Assembly (NCBI RefSeq): GCF_025950235.1
Contig: NZ_JAPDDT010000003.1
Coordinates: 372,001 to 436,000, forward strand
Direction: 5' to 3'
Origin: Luteolibacter arcticus
GTDB taxonomy: Bacteria > Verrucomicrobiota > Verrucomicrobiia > Verrucomicrobiales > Akkermansiaceae
DNA: 64,000 bases
Shown piece by piece: positions 25,701-35,120 of the stretch. Position numbers and translations under genes: made by a program. Numbering within the stretch: position 1 is the stretch's first letter; each line of letters begins with the position of its first letter. A model generated the notes under the pieces. The model was not told the origin of the DNA. It ran no database searches and saw nothing but the letters and a program-made list of their open reading frames with translations.

Positions 25701-28213
25701 TGATCCAGGATCGAGAACTCCGCCACGGCGGCATAGCGACGCCGCCCGGTGATCGACTTGAGCCTGACGTAACGCGCCTGAGGGCCAGGGCCCAGCGTTG
25801 GCTCAAACTCCGCCGCGGTTAGCCCCTGCACATACGTCTGCAAGGCCGCCACGCCTTCGGCGTGGGCGATGTTCTTCGCCAGCGGTGGCATCGCATTGCC
25901 ATCCCCCACCGCCCCAACACGAACATTCACCGCGGACAAGGATGGGTCGCCCGGCTTGATGTAGCGTCCCGCCGCCCCGAGTTCCTCGTAGCGGGTGGGG
26001 ATGCCGTTGATCAGATTCTGCTCGACCAGCGAAGTGGCCAATCTCGCATCGAAGCCCTCTCCCTGCGCCCCCGGCTGATGGCAATGCGAGCAGTTCGTAT
26101 CTAGATACGAGCGCACCCGGTGCTCCAATGGCGCGGTGGCGTCCTCCAACGGACGCGCCTCAATGTAGTCCTCGATCTGCGACGCAGTCAGCGTGACATT
26201 GAACATCCCGAGCGAGTTGAAGGTTGCCAGTTGGTTCGCCATCCGCCCGGTGGATGGATAAAAAGCATCGGAACTCAGGTGCGCGGTGCGCACGCCGAGC
26301 GCTTGCCCGGAGACATCGTTGTGGCAGACCAGGCAATCTCCGCGCGAGGGATAGCTCCACGTCTTCTGCTCGGTGCCACTGCCGGTGTTGTAATCGTAGG
26401 TCTCATTCAGACCGGCCGTCATCAACTCGGCGTCGGTGCCGCCCGCGTTCCATTTGTACGTGAGCCCGTATTTTCCACCGCCTGCCGTACAAATCAGGAA
26501 GCGCGTCTCCAGGCGCTTCACGACGGATGGATTGTTCGCATCGACCGGCACTTCGAAGTGCTTCACGAACACCGTCCCCGAGGGGAATACCCAGCTGCCC
26601 TTGGCGCTGAAGGTGATGTCTTCAGCCACGGTGTTGAAGGAGCCGTCATTGGGCGCGATGATCCAGCGCCGCTTGTGCGCTCCGTCCGACCACAGGGCAT
26701 TCGGTACGTCATACGGAATCACGCCGGCCGCGGGAGTCAGCGTGACAAGATCCGCGAAGACCCCCGTCGTAGAGAGCAGAAGCGGCGGCTCCGCGGACAC
26801 GACCGGGTCCGCCAGCTTCATGATACGCCCGCCCGGGTTGTTTACGCCGGCGAGGTCCATCATGTAAACCTCCCCGTCACTGTCGGCGCAGATATTCGCA
26901 AGACCCTGCTTGGCGGTTCCGAAGGCCGTGAGCATCTCCGTCACGATTGGCGAGCCCCCGCCCGAGGACAGGGTCATACTCCACATCTTGCCGCTACCAT
27001 TGTCGCCGAACAGCACCTTGCCAGTCAGGGCCGGCCAGCGCGTGCCGCGATAGCGCATGCCGCCGATGATGCAGTTGTTGCCGTTGGCGTGAGGGTAGCT
27101 ATAGGTCGGAGCGGTTTCAACATCGGCCAGAACGTTCGGGTCGGTACGGAAACCACTTTGCTGTGGACCCTCCTTGTAGGACCACTGGCAGTTGCTGCCC
27201 TTCACCACGCGGCTGATTTCCTCCCAGCTCGTCTGGCCGACATCGCCGACCCAGATCTCACCGGTCGGCGGGTCATAGTGAGCAGCGTGCGGACTGCGCA
27301 GGCCAACGGCATAGAATTCCTCGAGGGCACTACCGCCGGGACTCAGCCACGGGTTGTCATTGGGAATACCGTAGCCTTGCGAATAGCTGGCGGGCCATCC
27401 CGAGGGACGCGCCTGCGAATTGCCAAGGTAGCTCCAGTTGGGATCATCCTGCGGCTGCCTGATGATCGCATGGGAATCCGGCTTCCCCGGGTAGTAATCC
27501 ACGTCGATCCGCAGGATGCCGGCGAAGAAGCCCATGTTGAGCTTCTGGGCATTGTTGAAAGTATCCGCGCTCGCACCACCGTCTCCCACGCTGACATGGA
27601 GATAGCCCTCGTTGCCGAAGAACAAGGCCCCGCCTTGGTGGAAGCGGTGCGGGTCGAACTGGGACATCATGATCAGCTCGGAAGCCGGATTGATGGTCCC
27701 TGAAGCCGGCACCCAGGTGAAACGCGAGAGCGTCCAGTAGCTGGCGTCCGGGTTGCTCGTGCCCATCACACCCTTGCGACTGTAGCAGACATAGACGTAG
27801 TTTTCACCAGTCTGACCCGCTTGGCCGAAATTGGGATGGAAGGCGAGGCTGTAAAAGCCCTGATCCTCGGACGTCTGGGTCGCCGCGATGAGATCTAGCA
27901 CCTTCGTGCGCTGGCCGATGGTGGTCGCGGAGCTTTTCGGAAAGCGCCAGATCTCGCCGTTCTTGCAGACCACCAGGAACTGGTTCTGCCCAGGAATCTC
28001 CTGGAGCATCAATGGATCCGTGAACGTCAGGTTCGGGAACGCATTCACCACTGCCCAGCCGGACGGATCACCGGGTGCACTGGAAGGAAAGACGCCGTTG
28101 AAATAAGGTGCCACAGGCACCGGAGTGTCCAACCCGGGGCTAGCAGCATCCGCGGCGGCTCCGCTCCAGAGGAGGAAAGACGCTAGCAAACGCAAGCTCC
28201 GCAGTTGTGTCAT
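22718..28213 (-). CDS. Secreted propeller / cytochrome c / discoidin / FnIII giant protein
   Basis: 1831 residues from the ATG at 28213 (a GTG five codons upstream is less likely). Signal peptide LRLLASFLLWSGAAADA. About 35-480 is a sorbosone/glucose-dehydrogenase-like beta-propeller (QGFYSLAFHPNF, EFYAVGLRSPHAAHYDP, GEIWVGDVGQTSWEEI). About 480-830 resembles the TIGR03806 (HNE_0200) family, with two haem c motifs, CLVCH and CSHCH. A discoidin-like domain follows (ARYVRLKSITGRRRYAAVAE) and an Ig-like domain, then seven FnIII domains, and a tail FDDWLEEHDLDGQLSGDSDGG typical of verrucomicrobial secreted proteins. The role is probably extracytoplasmic oxidation of a sugar or sugar-like substrate coupled to haem, with binding modules; substrate unknown. 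FnIII domains 2-3 and 4-5 are a recent internal duplication. Confidence 0.85.
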   Translation of the reverse strand: MTQLRSLRLLASFLLWSGAAADAASPGLDTPVPVAPYFNGVFPSSAPGDPSGWAVVNAFPNLTFTDPLMLQEIPGQNQFLVVCKNGEIWRFPKSSATTIGQRTKVLDLIAATQTSEDQGFYSLAFHPNFGQAGQTGENYVYVCYSRKGVMGTSNPDASYWTLSRFTWVPASGTINPASELIMMSQFDPHRFHQGGALFFGNEGYLHVSVGDGGASADTFNNAQKLNMGFFAGILRIDVDYYPGKPDSHAIIRQPQDDPNWSYLGNSQARPSGWPASYSQGYGIPNDNPWLSPGGSALEEFYAVGLRSPHAAHYDPPTGEIWVGDVGQTSWEEISRVVKGSNCQWSYKEGPQQSGFRTDPNVLADVETAPTYSYPHANGNNCIIGGMRYRGTRWPALTGKVLFGDNGSGKMWSMTLSSGGGSPIVTEMLTAFGTAKQGLANICADSDGEVYMMDLAGVNNPGGRIMKLADPVVSAEPPLLLSTTGVFADLVTLTPAAGVIPYDVPNALWSDGAHKRRWIIAPNDGSFNTVAEDITFSAKGSWVFPSGTVFVKHFEVPVDANNPSVVKRLETRFLICTAGGGKYGLTYKWNAGGTDAELMTAGLNETYDYNTGSGTEQKTWSYPSRGDCLVCHNDVSGQALGVRTAHLSSDAFYPSTGRMANQLATFNSLGMFNVTLTASQIEDYIEARPLEDATAPLEHRVRSYLDTNCSHCHQPGAQGEGFDARLATSLVEQNLINGIPTRYEELGAAGRYIKPGDPSLSAVNVRVGAVGDGNAMPPLAKNIAHAEGVAALQTYVQGLTAAEFEPTLGPGPQARYVRLKSITGRRRYAAVAEFSILDQNGERIPANQITGVTYLREDGSGGLVPGTSADGCLPAEAADGNDGASNNFWQSVNPGGNTAPNHPHYLVFDLGADREIGGYKYFPRLTSEDGRIFQYLVEYSTNGTTWSTMDSGTWPNSASAQEYNPGYNKRPARVQVAGPSPSVMGPFDVTIAFDMEVENFTAADIQVTGGTVQKFRGSDYYYVARISPTTQSGSVQVSVPLNAADPVFKTGKGRLGKGSRASAPFSVVVVPDTELPDSPTNLAADPTEKSVALTWTAGSDNVAVTGYRVYRGNGPEPIATVTGTSYNDTGLDPDTSYLYWVKTVDGAGNLSTGSQITVSTDPDELPPSMPGSLAANPITETTVTLTWTASTDNVAVDGYRIMRGSTLLGTVEGLSFLDTGLSDGASYTYKVIAIDTSGNETEATIPVTTVTDTVAPQAPGNLAAVEHVTSIDLTWSVPYDLIGVTGYRIYRNGSVDPIATVTGTGFNDTGLNPETAYSYQVRAFDARTNLSAAATINVSTEPDEDPPEAPGSLTANPITETTVMLTWTASTDNVAVDGYRIERDSILLGTVEGLSFLDTGLSDGASYTYKVIAIDTSGNETEATIPVTTVTDTVAPEAPENLAAQEHVTSIQLTWTVPYDKIGVTSYRVYRDGGPDPIATVTGTTYTDTGLNQDTAYTYQVRALDARLNISPAASISASTEPDQDAPSMPGNLEGTPSMDAIQLSWDASTDGEDGSGVDRYRISRNGDIVGTVTGLTFTDTGLESGIEYDYQVVAIDEAGNVSPAATLSIETTSDSQPPSPPTELEADPDYAAVNLSWTAPPDLDVVGYEIYRSGVVTPIATVTTLSHTVSELASNTSFTFEVKAKDAAGLLSAAASVTVDTLGFDDWLEEHDLDGQLSGDSDGGSLDNFAEFRLGMDPADPADDLTFRLEPTLVTSGLEIVFPELKPVGHYYLHASSNLAEITAVESRIVSLSPEDIEALSPEQRDHYVVEIPATGDRKFVVLIFEPTPEE
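23934..24565 (-). repeat. Internal 540-bp duplication of two FnIII domains
   Basis: The segment from 23934 recurs 540 bp later at 24474; 92 bp (23934-24025 versus 24474-24565) are identical and the flanking sequence is nearly so. Each unit encodes one pair of FnIII domains of the giant protein. Confidence 0.8.
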
Positions 28214-28669
28214 TGGGGGGAAATGCACGTGCTTAGTATTTTTTAGAAAGCCTGATCAAGCAAGGCATTTGTTCCGTTTCATGCTACGTGATCGCGTAGG
28301 ATTCCCATCAAACTAACGGCCGACAAAAGTGTCGAATAAGTCAGATTACACGGCAGTTTCATTACGATTTCGTTAAGATCGAAAAAAGGCTGGTTACGAT
28401 TGCCCCTTTTTTTGTAAGGACCGGCGTCCGAGCGAACCGATCCAAGCACGGACAGTGCCATGCGATCCCCGCACGCCCTCCCCCACGATCCCCCGAACCC
28501 GGATAACACTCCGGATCAGCATCCCCCCCGCCCCCCACGGAAATGACGACACCCCCTGGCGATCTTCCGCGAGCTTCACCCTACAGAAACTCCCGAACGA
28601 ACGGCCTCTCGCTTCTGGCGTGATTGATGCTTCCCCGCGCTTTCACCTAAAGCGATTCCGAGTCCCCCC
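28214..28669. promoter_or_regulatory. Divergent regulatory region between two giant secreted-protein genes
   Basis: 456 bp, lower in GC than the neighbours, with no convincing gene. It holds the palindrome at 28284-28299, an AT-rich stretch with TTCGTTAAGATCG (about 28370-28382) and GGTTACGATTGCCCCTTTTTTT (from 28391), and a C6 run touching the ATG at 28670. TTCGTTAAG(G)ATC recurs upstream of 47101. Promoters for both directions are expected here, but I cannot place them. Confidence 0.5.
28284..28299. promoter_or_regulatory. Operator-like palindrome, site 2
   Basis: CTACGTGATCGCGTAG, one mismatch from a perfect 16-bp palindrome, 71 bp upstream of the minus-strand giant gene. Related to sites at 18612 and 55911. 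Confidence 0.5.
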
Positions 28670-31600
28670 ATGTTCTCGCCTTCCCCCCTCATTCCCGCGT
28701 TTGGAATGGCCTGCGTCCTCTTGTGGATGTCCGGGACAGTGGATATTGCCCCGGCCCAAGTGCCGAACACGCTCCGCCACTCGCTCTATGCGCCAAAGAC
28801 GGCGCCCCAGAAAAACTGCGGGCAAGGGGCCTGTGTCGCGCTTGATGGCGGCCTCGCCGTGGTAGGCGCGCCGATGTTCGACCGCGATGAGATCACCGCC
28901 CCGGATTGCGGTGCCGTGCGGATCCATGAGGTGGCGACCGGCCTGCTGCGCCATGAATTCAAGAGCCCGACTAGCACTCCCTTCGGTTACTTCGGCCAAG
29001 CGGTGGCCATCTCCGGCGACCACGTCGTGGTCGGCTCGGACCTTCCGGTCGGCGGTGAGGCGCGCGCCGGACAAGTGCACATCTTCGACCTCGCCTCCCC
29101 TTCACCATCGGTTCCGCTGCTGACCCTCACTCACCCCGATCCGGCCGCGGACGACTTGTTCGGCCACTCGGTCGCGATTCACGGCAATATCGTGGTGGTG
29201 GGTGTGTGGCTCGATGATGACGGCGCGGAAAACGCCGGCAGCGCCTTTGTTTACGACCTCAGCTCGACGACGCCCGCGGTTCCGATCCTCCAACTGGCGA
29301 ACCCGAGCCCGGAGGACAACGACAGCTTCGGCGTCGCCGTCGGCGTTTACGACTCGCGCATCGTCGTCGCAGCCTATGGAGACGACACCGTCGCGAGCAA
29401 TGCCGGTGCCGCCTACGTCTTCAATCTCCAGGCCTCCTCGCCGGAACTTCCGGTAGCCACGCTGACCCTGCCCGCCGGCGCCCAGAACGATTGCTTCGGG
29501 AACACGCTTTCCGTCTCCGGCTCCAAGGTGGCCATCGGTGTCGAAGGGGCCGATGCCGGTGCGACGAATGCCGGCAAGGTTGCCATATTCGACCTGACCG
29601 CACCCGCCACCCCAACGCTGGTGCTGACCAGTCCTTCGGCGCAGGAGCAAGGCTACTTCGGCACCTCGGTGTCGCTGAACGGAAACCGGCTCGTGGTCGG
29701 AGAATACCGCAAGGATCTCACGGTGGAGGATGCCGGTGTTTGCCACGTCTACGATCTGGCGAGCGGCACGCCCACCCACTTGCTGAAGAAGGTCACGCCG
29801 GAGACCGCCGACTTCTTTGGCAATGCCGTCGCGGTCGCCGGCAATACCGTGCTCATTGGTGCCTTCCGCGACGACACCGGCGACGACGAATCCGGCAGCA
29901 GTTATCTCTTCGACCTCGGATCGGGAACCCCGCTGGTGCCCACCCTGTCCTTGAATAGCCCGGTGACGAATTCCGCCGACCACTTCGGAGCAGCGGTGGC
30001 GCTTTCTGGCGACCTCGTGGTGGTCGGCGCACCGGAGAGCGAATCCGGTGCCGCGAAAGCGGGGCGCATCCGGTTGTTCGACCTGGCGTCTTCCGACCCT
30101 AAAACCCCGCTGGCCACCATTGAAAATCCCTTCCCGGCCGCCGACGACGCCTTCGGCGCAGCAGTCGCGATATCGGGAACGCGGTTCGCCGCAGGAGCCC
30201 CCGGCGAAGACACCGGTGCCCTCAACGCCGGCTGCGTCTACATCTTCAACGCCTCATCGCCAGACCCGGCCATTCCGCAACTGGTGGTGCCAAATCCGGA
30301 ACCGTCAGCGGGAGATGGATTCGGCAAGTCCGTGGCCCTCTCCGGCAACCTCCTGATCGTCGGCGTCGCAGCCGACGACGGCGATGGCGTGGACTCCGGA
30401 CGGGCCTACGTTTTCAATCTGGCAGGTTTCACCCCGACGGTTCCCTCGCACATCCTGACCAACCCGGGCCCGGCCGCTGGCGATCGATTCGGCGAGGCGG
30501 TCTCCATCTGGGGAAATCGTGCAGCCGTGGGAGCCCCCGGCAATGACACGACCGGCGCGGACAGCGGCAAGGCCTACGTCTTCGATCTCTCCATCGGCGC
30601 GCCCACGGGTCCCTCGCTATCGCTCGACAATCCAACCGCCGCGGCCGACGACAAGTTCGGTAGCTCGGTCGCGATTTCCACCGAGCGCGTCGTGGTCAGC
30701 GCACCGGACGATGATGCCGGTGCATCCAATGCGGGTGCCGTCCATGTCTTCCTCCTCGCCTCCCCGGCGACGCCGGAAATCTCGCTGCTTGCCCCGACGC
30801 AGGCGGCCAACGATCGCTTCGGCAACGCTGTCGCCATTTCGGGCATCCGGGTCGTGGTCGGAGCCGCCTTGAAGGAGACCCCGACGGATGCCGGCCGGGT
30901 CTATTCCTTCAATCTCTCCCTGCCAGTGCCTGGCACCCCCTCGGCGACCAATGCCAAGAGCAGCGCATCATCAGGCGACCTGTTCGGTTCGGCGGTAGCC
31001 GTGGACGGCGTGATCATGGTGATCGGCACGCCTTCGGACAACAAGACCGCCAACGACAAGGGTGCCGCCTACATCTTCGGTCCCTCCGCACCGGAAATCG
31101 CGGTGGAACACGGCGGCAGCGAATTGACCAGCGGCGATGAAGCCGACTTCGGCGCGGTGGCGATGGGCGCGGGCGGTAGCGGAAGCACAATCTTCACGAT
31201 CCTGAACACGGGCATCACCGGCCTCGCCATTACGGACATCACGACCTTCGAAGGCAATGCCGGGGATTTCCAAGTGGTGACCCAAGGAATGACCTCCAAT
31301 GTCCCGGCCGAGGACGACACCACCTTCACCGTCGTGCTCAATCCCACCGCAGCCGGCCTCCGCACCACCACACTGCGGATCGCCAATGGCGACGCCGACG
31401 AAAACCCCTTCGAAATCCAGCTCAAAGGCTTCGCCCTTTCCGCGGAGAACGACACGGACGGCGACGGCTTGAACGATGTCGCCGAACTCCGCATGGAGTC
31501 GCTGGGCTTCCGCTGGCAACTCCCGGATCCTGGACTCGTGGCGATCTTTCAATCCAGCGTCCATGCCGCCGGCTTCCATCCGCCGAATGACATCGGCTCG

Positions 31601-31807
31601 ATCCGTGTCCGCAAGCCATCGATCTCCCAATCCGGATCGGGATTCCGTCTCTCGCTGGCACTCGACAAGGAGTTGAGCGCGGGAGGCTATCAATCGCTTC
31701 CTTTCACCCCCCAGGGCACCACGGTGAATCCCGCGGGTGAGGTCGAATTCGAGTTCAGCGACCCCGGTGGACCGGCGTTTTACAAATTGGAACCCGAATC
31801 GCCATGA
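28670..31807 (+). CDS. FG-GAP-repeat beta-propeller protein with choice-of-anchor-D-like domain (1)
   Basis: 1045 residues. N-terminal signal peptide (MACVLLWMSGTVDIAPAQ). Residues about 40-800 are a dozen or more FG-GAP-like repeats of 50-60 residues with the pattern D-x-FG-x-AVAISG-x-x-VVVGAP-x-D, DAGAVYVFDL, as in integrin-like propellers and hyalin-type surface proteins. About 805-930 is an immunoglobulin-like 'choice-of-anchor D' domain (ILNTGITGLAITDI, LNPTAAGLRTTTLRI). The C-terminus carries DTDGDGLNDVAELRMESLGF, a Ca-binding-like motif and module shared with the next gene. The stop overlaps the next ATG (ATGA), so the pair is translationally coupled. Expected secreted or surface-bound; ligand unknown. 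Confidence 0.85.
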   Translation: MFSPSPLIPAFGMACVLLWMSGTVDIAPAQVPNTLRHSLYAPKTAPQKNCGQGACVALDGGLAVVGAPMFDRDEITAPDCGAVRIHEVATGLLRHEFKSPTSTPFGYFGQAVAISGDHVVVGSDLPVGGEARAGQVHIFDLASPSPSVPLLTLTHPDPAADDLFGHSVAIHGNIVVVGVWLDDDGAENAGSAFVYDLSSTTPAVPILQLANPSPEDNDSFGVAVGVYDSRIVVAAYGDDTVASNAGAAYVFNLQASSPELPVATLTLPAGAQNDCFGNTLSVSGSKVAIGVEGADAGATNAGKVAIFDLTAPATPTLVLTSPSAQEQGYFGTSVSLNGNRLVVGEYRKDLTVEDAGVCHVYDLASGTPTHLLKKVTPETADFFGNAVAVAGNTVLIGAFRDDTGDDESGSSYLFDLGSGTPLVPTLSLNSPVTNSADHFGAAVALSGDLVVVGAPESESGAAKAGRIRLFDLASSDPKTPLATIENPFPAADDAFGAAVAISGTRFAAGAPGEDTGALNAGCVYIFNASSPDPAIPQLVVPNPEPSAGDGFGKSVALSGNLLIVGVAADDGDGVDSGRAYVFNLAGFTPTVPSHILTNPGPAAGDRFGEAVSIWGNRAAVGAPGNDTTGADSGKAYVFDLSIGAPTGPSLSLDNPTAAADDKFGSSVAISTERVVVSAPDDDAGASNAGAVHVFLLASPATPEISLLAPTQAANDRFGNAVAISGIRVVVGAALKETPTDAGRVYSFNLSLPVPGTPSATNAKSSASSGDLFGSAVAVDGVIMVIGTPSDNKTANDKGAAYIFGPSAPEIAVEHGGSELTSGDEADFGAVAMGAGGSGSTIFTILNTGITGLAITDITTFEGNAGDFQVVTQGMTSNVPAEDDTTFTVVLNPTAAGLRTTTLRIANGDADENPFEIQLKGFALSAENDTDGDGLNDVAELRMESLGFRWQLPDPGLVAIFQSSVHAAGFHPPNDIGSIRVRKPSISQSGSGFRLSLALDKELSAGGYQSLPFTPQGTTVNPAGEVEFEFSDPGGPAFYKLEPESP

Positions 31808-34800
31808 GCCCCCTCCCGATCCCGTCCCTAGCACCTCTGCTCCGCCTCTTCCAGCGGCAGCGGGAATTGCTGGCACTGTCGCTGGCGATCGCTTCGGGAT
31901 GCCTGCCGGCAGGGGCCGCGGCGATTCCTTATTCGCAGGCTAGGATTTTCCAATCCAACTCCACGGGCCGCCAGATCGAGACCCGCATGGGTACCAGCGC
32001 GGCGCTTGGCAATACCTTGGCGGTCCTTGGCGCTCCCTTCGACAATATCGGCGGCGAAGACAACGGCGTGGTCTGGGTGCACGATGCCACGAGCGGTGCG
32101 CTGCTGCAGCGCTTGGAAAACCCCGCTCCCTTCAAGGACAGCTACTTCGGCTGGTCGGTGGCGGTCTCCGGCTCGTTGGTCGTGGTCGGAGTTCCGAATG
32201 ACAATGCGGCCGAGAATGACGCTGGCGTCGTCTACGTTTACAACCTGGCCTCATCAACTCCCTCGGTCCCGGCCTTCGTCCTTTCCAATCCATCGCCCGC
32301 GGAGAACGACAGCTTCGGCTGGTCGGTCGCGATATTCGGCAACCGCGTGGTAGTTGGCGCCCCCAAGGCCGGCGCGGGCAGCAGCGATGCCGGCCGGGTC
32401 TATACGTACGACCTCTCGACTGGCTCGCCAACCACGCCGGTCGTCCAGATCGAGAACCCGAATGCCACCATCAACTTCGGCCACGCGGTCGCGATCGATG
32501 GCACCAAGGTCGTCGCAAGTGCGCTCCAGGAATCCACCACCGGAGATACCTGCCGGGTCCACGTCTTCGATCTCAGCTTGGGCACGCCGAGCCAGCCGTT
32601 GCTATCGCTCGCGGATGCCACGCCCTCGACCAATGACTCTTTCGGCCACGCCGTGGCCATCAGCGGAACGAAGGTCGCGGTGACCTCCCCGCTGTTCGAC
32701 AACGGCTTTGCCAATACCGGTGCGGCCTACATTTACGATCTGGTCTCCGACACCCCGGTGGTCCCCGTGCACACGCTGGCCAACCCGACGTCGGCTCTCA
32801 ATGACAACTTCGGCAGCTCCGTGACGATCGCCGGCGCACGAGTGGTGGTCGGCGTCGCGCTGGACGACCAAGGCGGTGAGGACGCGGGCGTGGCCTGTGT
32901 TTACGATCTCAACTCGGGCACCACCACTCCCGTGCTTACCCTGCAACCCGCGGGGACTTCAAGTGGCGACGAACTCGGCCAGGCGGTTTCGCTTTTCGGC
33001 AGTCGCCTGCTGGTCACGGCGCCCGATGACAACACCGGCATTTCCGCGGATGTCGGCACCGCCTACGTGGTCGATCTTGGCACCGGCACGCCCTCGGCGG
33101 TGCTGCTCACTTTCAACAACCCGAGCCCTTCCTCCCATGAGGAATTCGGCTTTTCCGTCGCGCTCAATGGCAACCTCGCGGTGGTTGGCTGCCAGAAGGA
33201 CGACAAGGTCGCGAGCAACGCGGGCAGCGTGAGCCTCTTCGATCTCGGCGCGACCTTTCCGGAGCAGCCGTGGCTGGTCATCGACAATCCCAGCCCCACG
33301 ACCAACGACTACTTCGGCACGGCGGTCGCCTCGGCCGGCACCAAGGTGGTCGTCTCCGCCTATCAGGATGACACCGCCGGCACGAACACCGGAACAGTCT
33401 ACGTCTTCGACACGACCTCGCCCTCGCCTGGGGCCCTGATCCGGACATTGGTCAATCCTTTGCCTAACAGCCAGGATCAGTTCGGAAACGCCGTGGCCAT
33501 TTCAGGCAACCTCATCGTGGTTGGGTGCGCCAGAAACGAGGTCGCAGGCTTTGTCCATGCAGGCAGCGTTTTCATCTATGACCTCACCTCGGGCTCGCCC
33601 ACGATGCCCATCCTGACCTTGGACAATCCCGCCCCGGCAGCGGAGGACGCCTTCGGATACTCGGTGGCGATCTCCGGCACCAAGGTGGTGGTGGGAGCCA
33701 ACCAAAATGACGCCGGGGTCGTGGATGCCGGCAGCGTCTATGTTTACGACGTCAGCGCCGGCTCCGCGTCATCCACCATGCCGGTCCGGACCTGGGACAA
33801 CCCTTCTCCTGCGTTGGAAGACGAATTCGGCTACTCGGTGGCCATTTCCGGCGACAGGATCGTGGTCGGCTGCCCTGCGGATGATGCCGGTGCCACCGAC
33901 GCCGGCGCCGCTTACCTCTACGATCTCACCGCGACAAATCCCGGCTCGCCGGTCGCCACGCTGCTCCACCCCGATTCGGAAAACGAAGAGTTCTTCGGTT
34001 CCGCGGTGGCGATCTCCGGCACCCGCATCGCAGTAGGCGCACCCGAGGATGACATCTCCGCCACCGACGGAGGATGCCTGTATGTCTACGAAGTCACATC
34101 CGCCACATTCCCAACACCGGCCGACCGGCTGGTGTCGGAGAACCAGCCGGCCAATGAGCATCTCGGATTCTCGGTGGCGGTCGATGGTGCCAATGTCCTC
34201 GCGGGGGCTCCGCTCCACGACGCGAACACCTCGGGACGGGGAGCTGTCTATCTCTTCGATCCCGATCCGCCCGCCCCGCAAATGCAGGTCGAGCAGCCGC
34301 CCGGCACCGGCTTGATCGCGGGCGAAGCGAGCATCCAATTCGGAAACGTTCCCGCAAATAGCCAGGGCCACACCGAAACGGTGACCATCCGGAACGTCGG
34401 CACCTCCCCGCTCGACATCACGGAAATCGCCATCGAAGGCGGCAACCTCGACGACTTCTCGGTCGAGACGGTCGCCCTACCCTGGACCTTGCAGGTGGAT
34501 CAAATCCTTCAGTTCGATGTCTCCTTCTCCGCCAGCAACACCGGCACCCGCGTCACCACGCTGAGAATCGAAAGCAATGCCGCCGTCGACACCTTCACCG
34601 TCACGCTCACCGGCCAGGCGCTCTCATCCGCCGACGATACCGATGGCGACGGCATCAATGATGTGGCGGAGCTGGGGATGGTGGCGCTCGGGTTCGACTG
34701 GCAGGTGAATGATGAGGAGCTGTTGCTGATCCTCCAGGCAGGTGCCAATACCGTGGGCCTCTACGGTGAAACCCAAGTGGAAGCGATGAACCAGGGTACC

Positions 34801-34992
34801 CCGGTGATCACGGTTCATGGCGGCACCGGGCGCTACACCATCACGCTGCCGGTGGAAAAATCGGTGGACCTGATGGACTTCGATCTTTTCCCGGTGCAAG
34901 CGCCCGCCGTCTCTATCAGCGGCCAAGGCGGTCTCGATCTCGATATCACCCCTTCGGGCTCCAAGGGCTTCTTCCGTTTCTCCCCCCGCTGA
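31804..34992 (+). CDS. FG-GAP-repeat beta-propeller protein with choice-of-anchor-D-like domain (2)
   Basis: 1062 residues, paralogue of the preceding gene with the same architecture. A secretory N-terminus (LLALSLAIASGCLPAGAAA) is followed by FG-GAP-like repeats to about residue 815 (AVAISGTKVVVGANQNDAGVVDAGSVYVYDV is one; others vary around it). Then come an Ig-like domain (IRNVGTSPLDITEI, ASNTGTRVTTLRIESNA) and the C-terminal DTDGDGINDVAELGMVALGFDW module. The ATGA overlap argues for co-translation in a fixed ratio. An outer-membrane beta-barrel gene follows 128 bp downstream and may be functionally linked. Confidence 0.85.
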   Translation: MSPLPIPSLAPLLRLFQRQRELLALSLAIASGCLPAGAAAIPYSQARIFQSNSTGRQIETRMGTSAALGNTLAVLGAPFDNIGGEDNGVVWVHDATSGALLQRLENPAPFKDSYFGWSVAVSGSLVVVGVPNDNAAENDAGVVYVYNLASSTPSVPAFVLSNPSPAENDSFGWSVAIFGNRVVVGAPKAGAGSSDAGRVYTYDLSTGSPTTPVVQIENPNATINFGHAVAIDGTKVVASALQESTTGDTCRVHVFDLSLGTPSQPLLSLADATPSTNDSFGHAVAISGTKVAVTSPLFDNGFANTGAAYIYDLVSDTPVVPVHTLANPTSALNDNFGSSVTIAGARVVVGVALDDQGGEDAGVACVYDLNSGTTTPVLTLQPAGTSSGDELGQAVSLFGSRLLVTAPDDNTGISADVGTAYVVDLGTGTPSAVLLTFNNPSPSSHEEFGFSVALNGNLAVVGCQKDDKVASNAGSVSLFDLGATFPEQPWLVIDNPSPTTNDYFGTAVASAGTKVVVSAYQDDTAGTNTGTVYVFDTTSPSPGALIRTLVNPLPNSQDQFGNAVAISGNLIVVGCARNEVAGFVHAGSVFIYDLTSGSPTMPILTLDNPAPAAEDAFGYSVAISGTKVVVGANQNDAGVVDAGSVYVYDVSAGSASSTMPVRTWDNPSPALEDEFGYSVAISGDRIVVGCPADDAGATDAGAAYLYDLTATNPGSPVATLLHPDSENEEFFGSAVAISGTRIAVGAPEDDISATDGGCLYVYEVTSATFPTPADRLVSENQPANEHLGFSVAVDGANVLAGAPLHDANTSGRGAVYLFDPDPPAPQMQVEQPPGTGLIAGEASIQFGNVPANSQGHTETVTIRNVGTSPLDITEIAIEGGNLDDFSVETVALPWTLQVDQILQFDVSFSASNTGTRVTTLRIESNAAVDTFTVTLTGQALSSADDTDGDGINDVAELGMVALGFDWQVNDEELLLILQAGANTVGLYGETQVEAMNQGTPVITVHGGTGRYTITLPVEKSVDLMDFDLFPVQAPAVSISGQGGLDLDITPSGSKGFFRFSPR

Positions 34993-35120
34993 GTTGCGTC
35001 CTCCGTTAGGCCACGGGCCTCTCCAACGGGCCTCTCCAACGGTTAGATGGTGGCCTTTCGGATTGACACTTGAGCCGTGCGTGAGGCAGGCTTTTGCCGT
35101 TCACCCCGGAAAAAGTCCGT

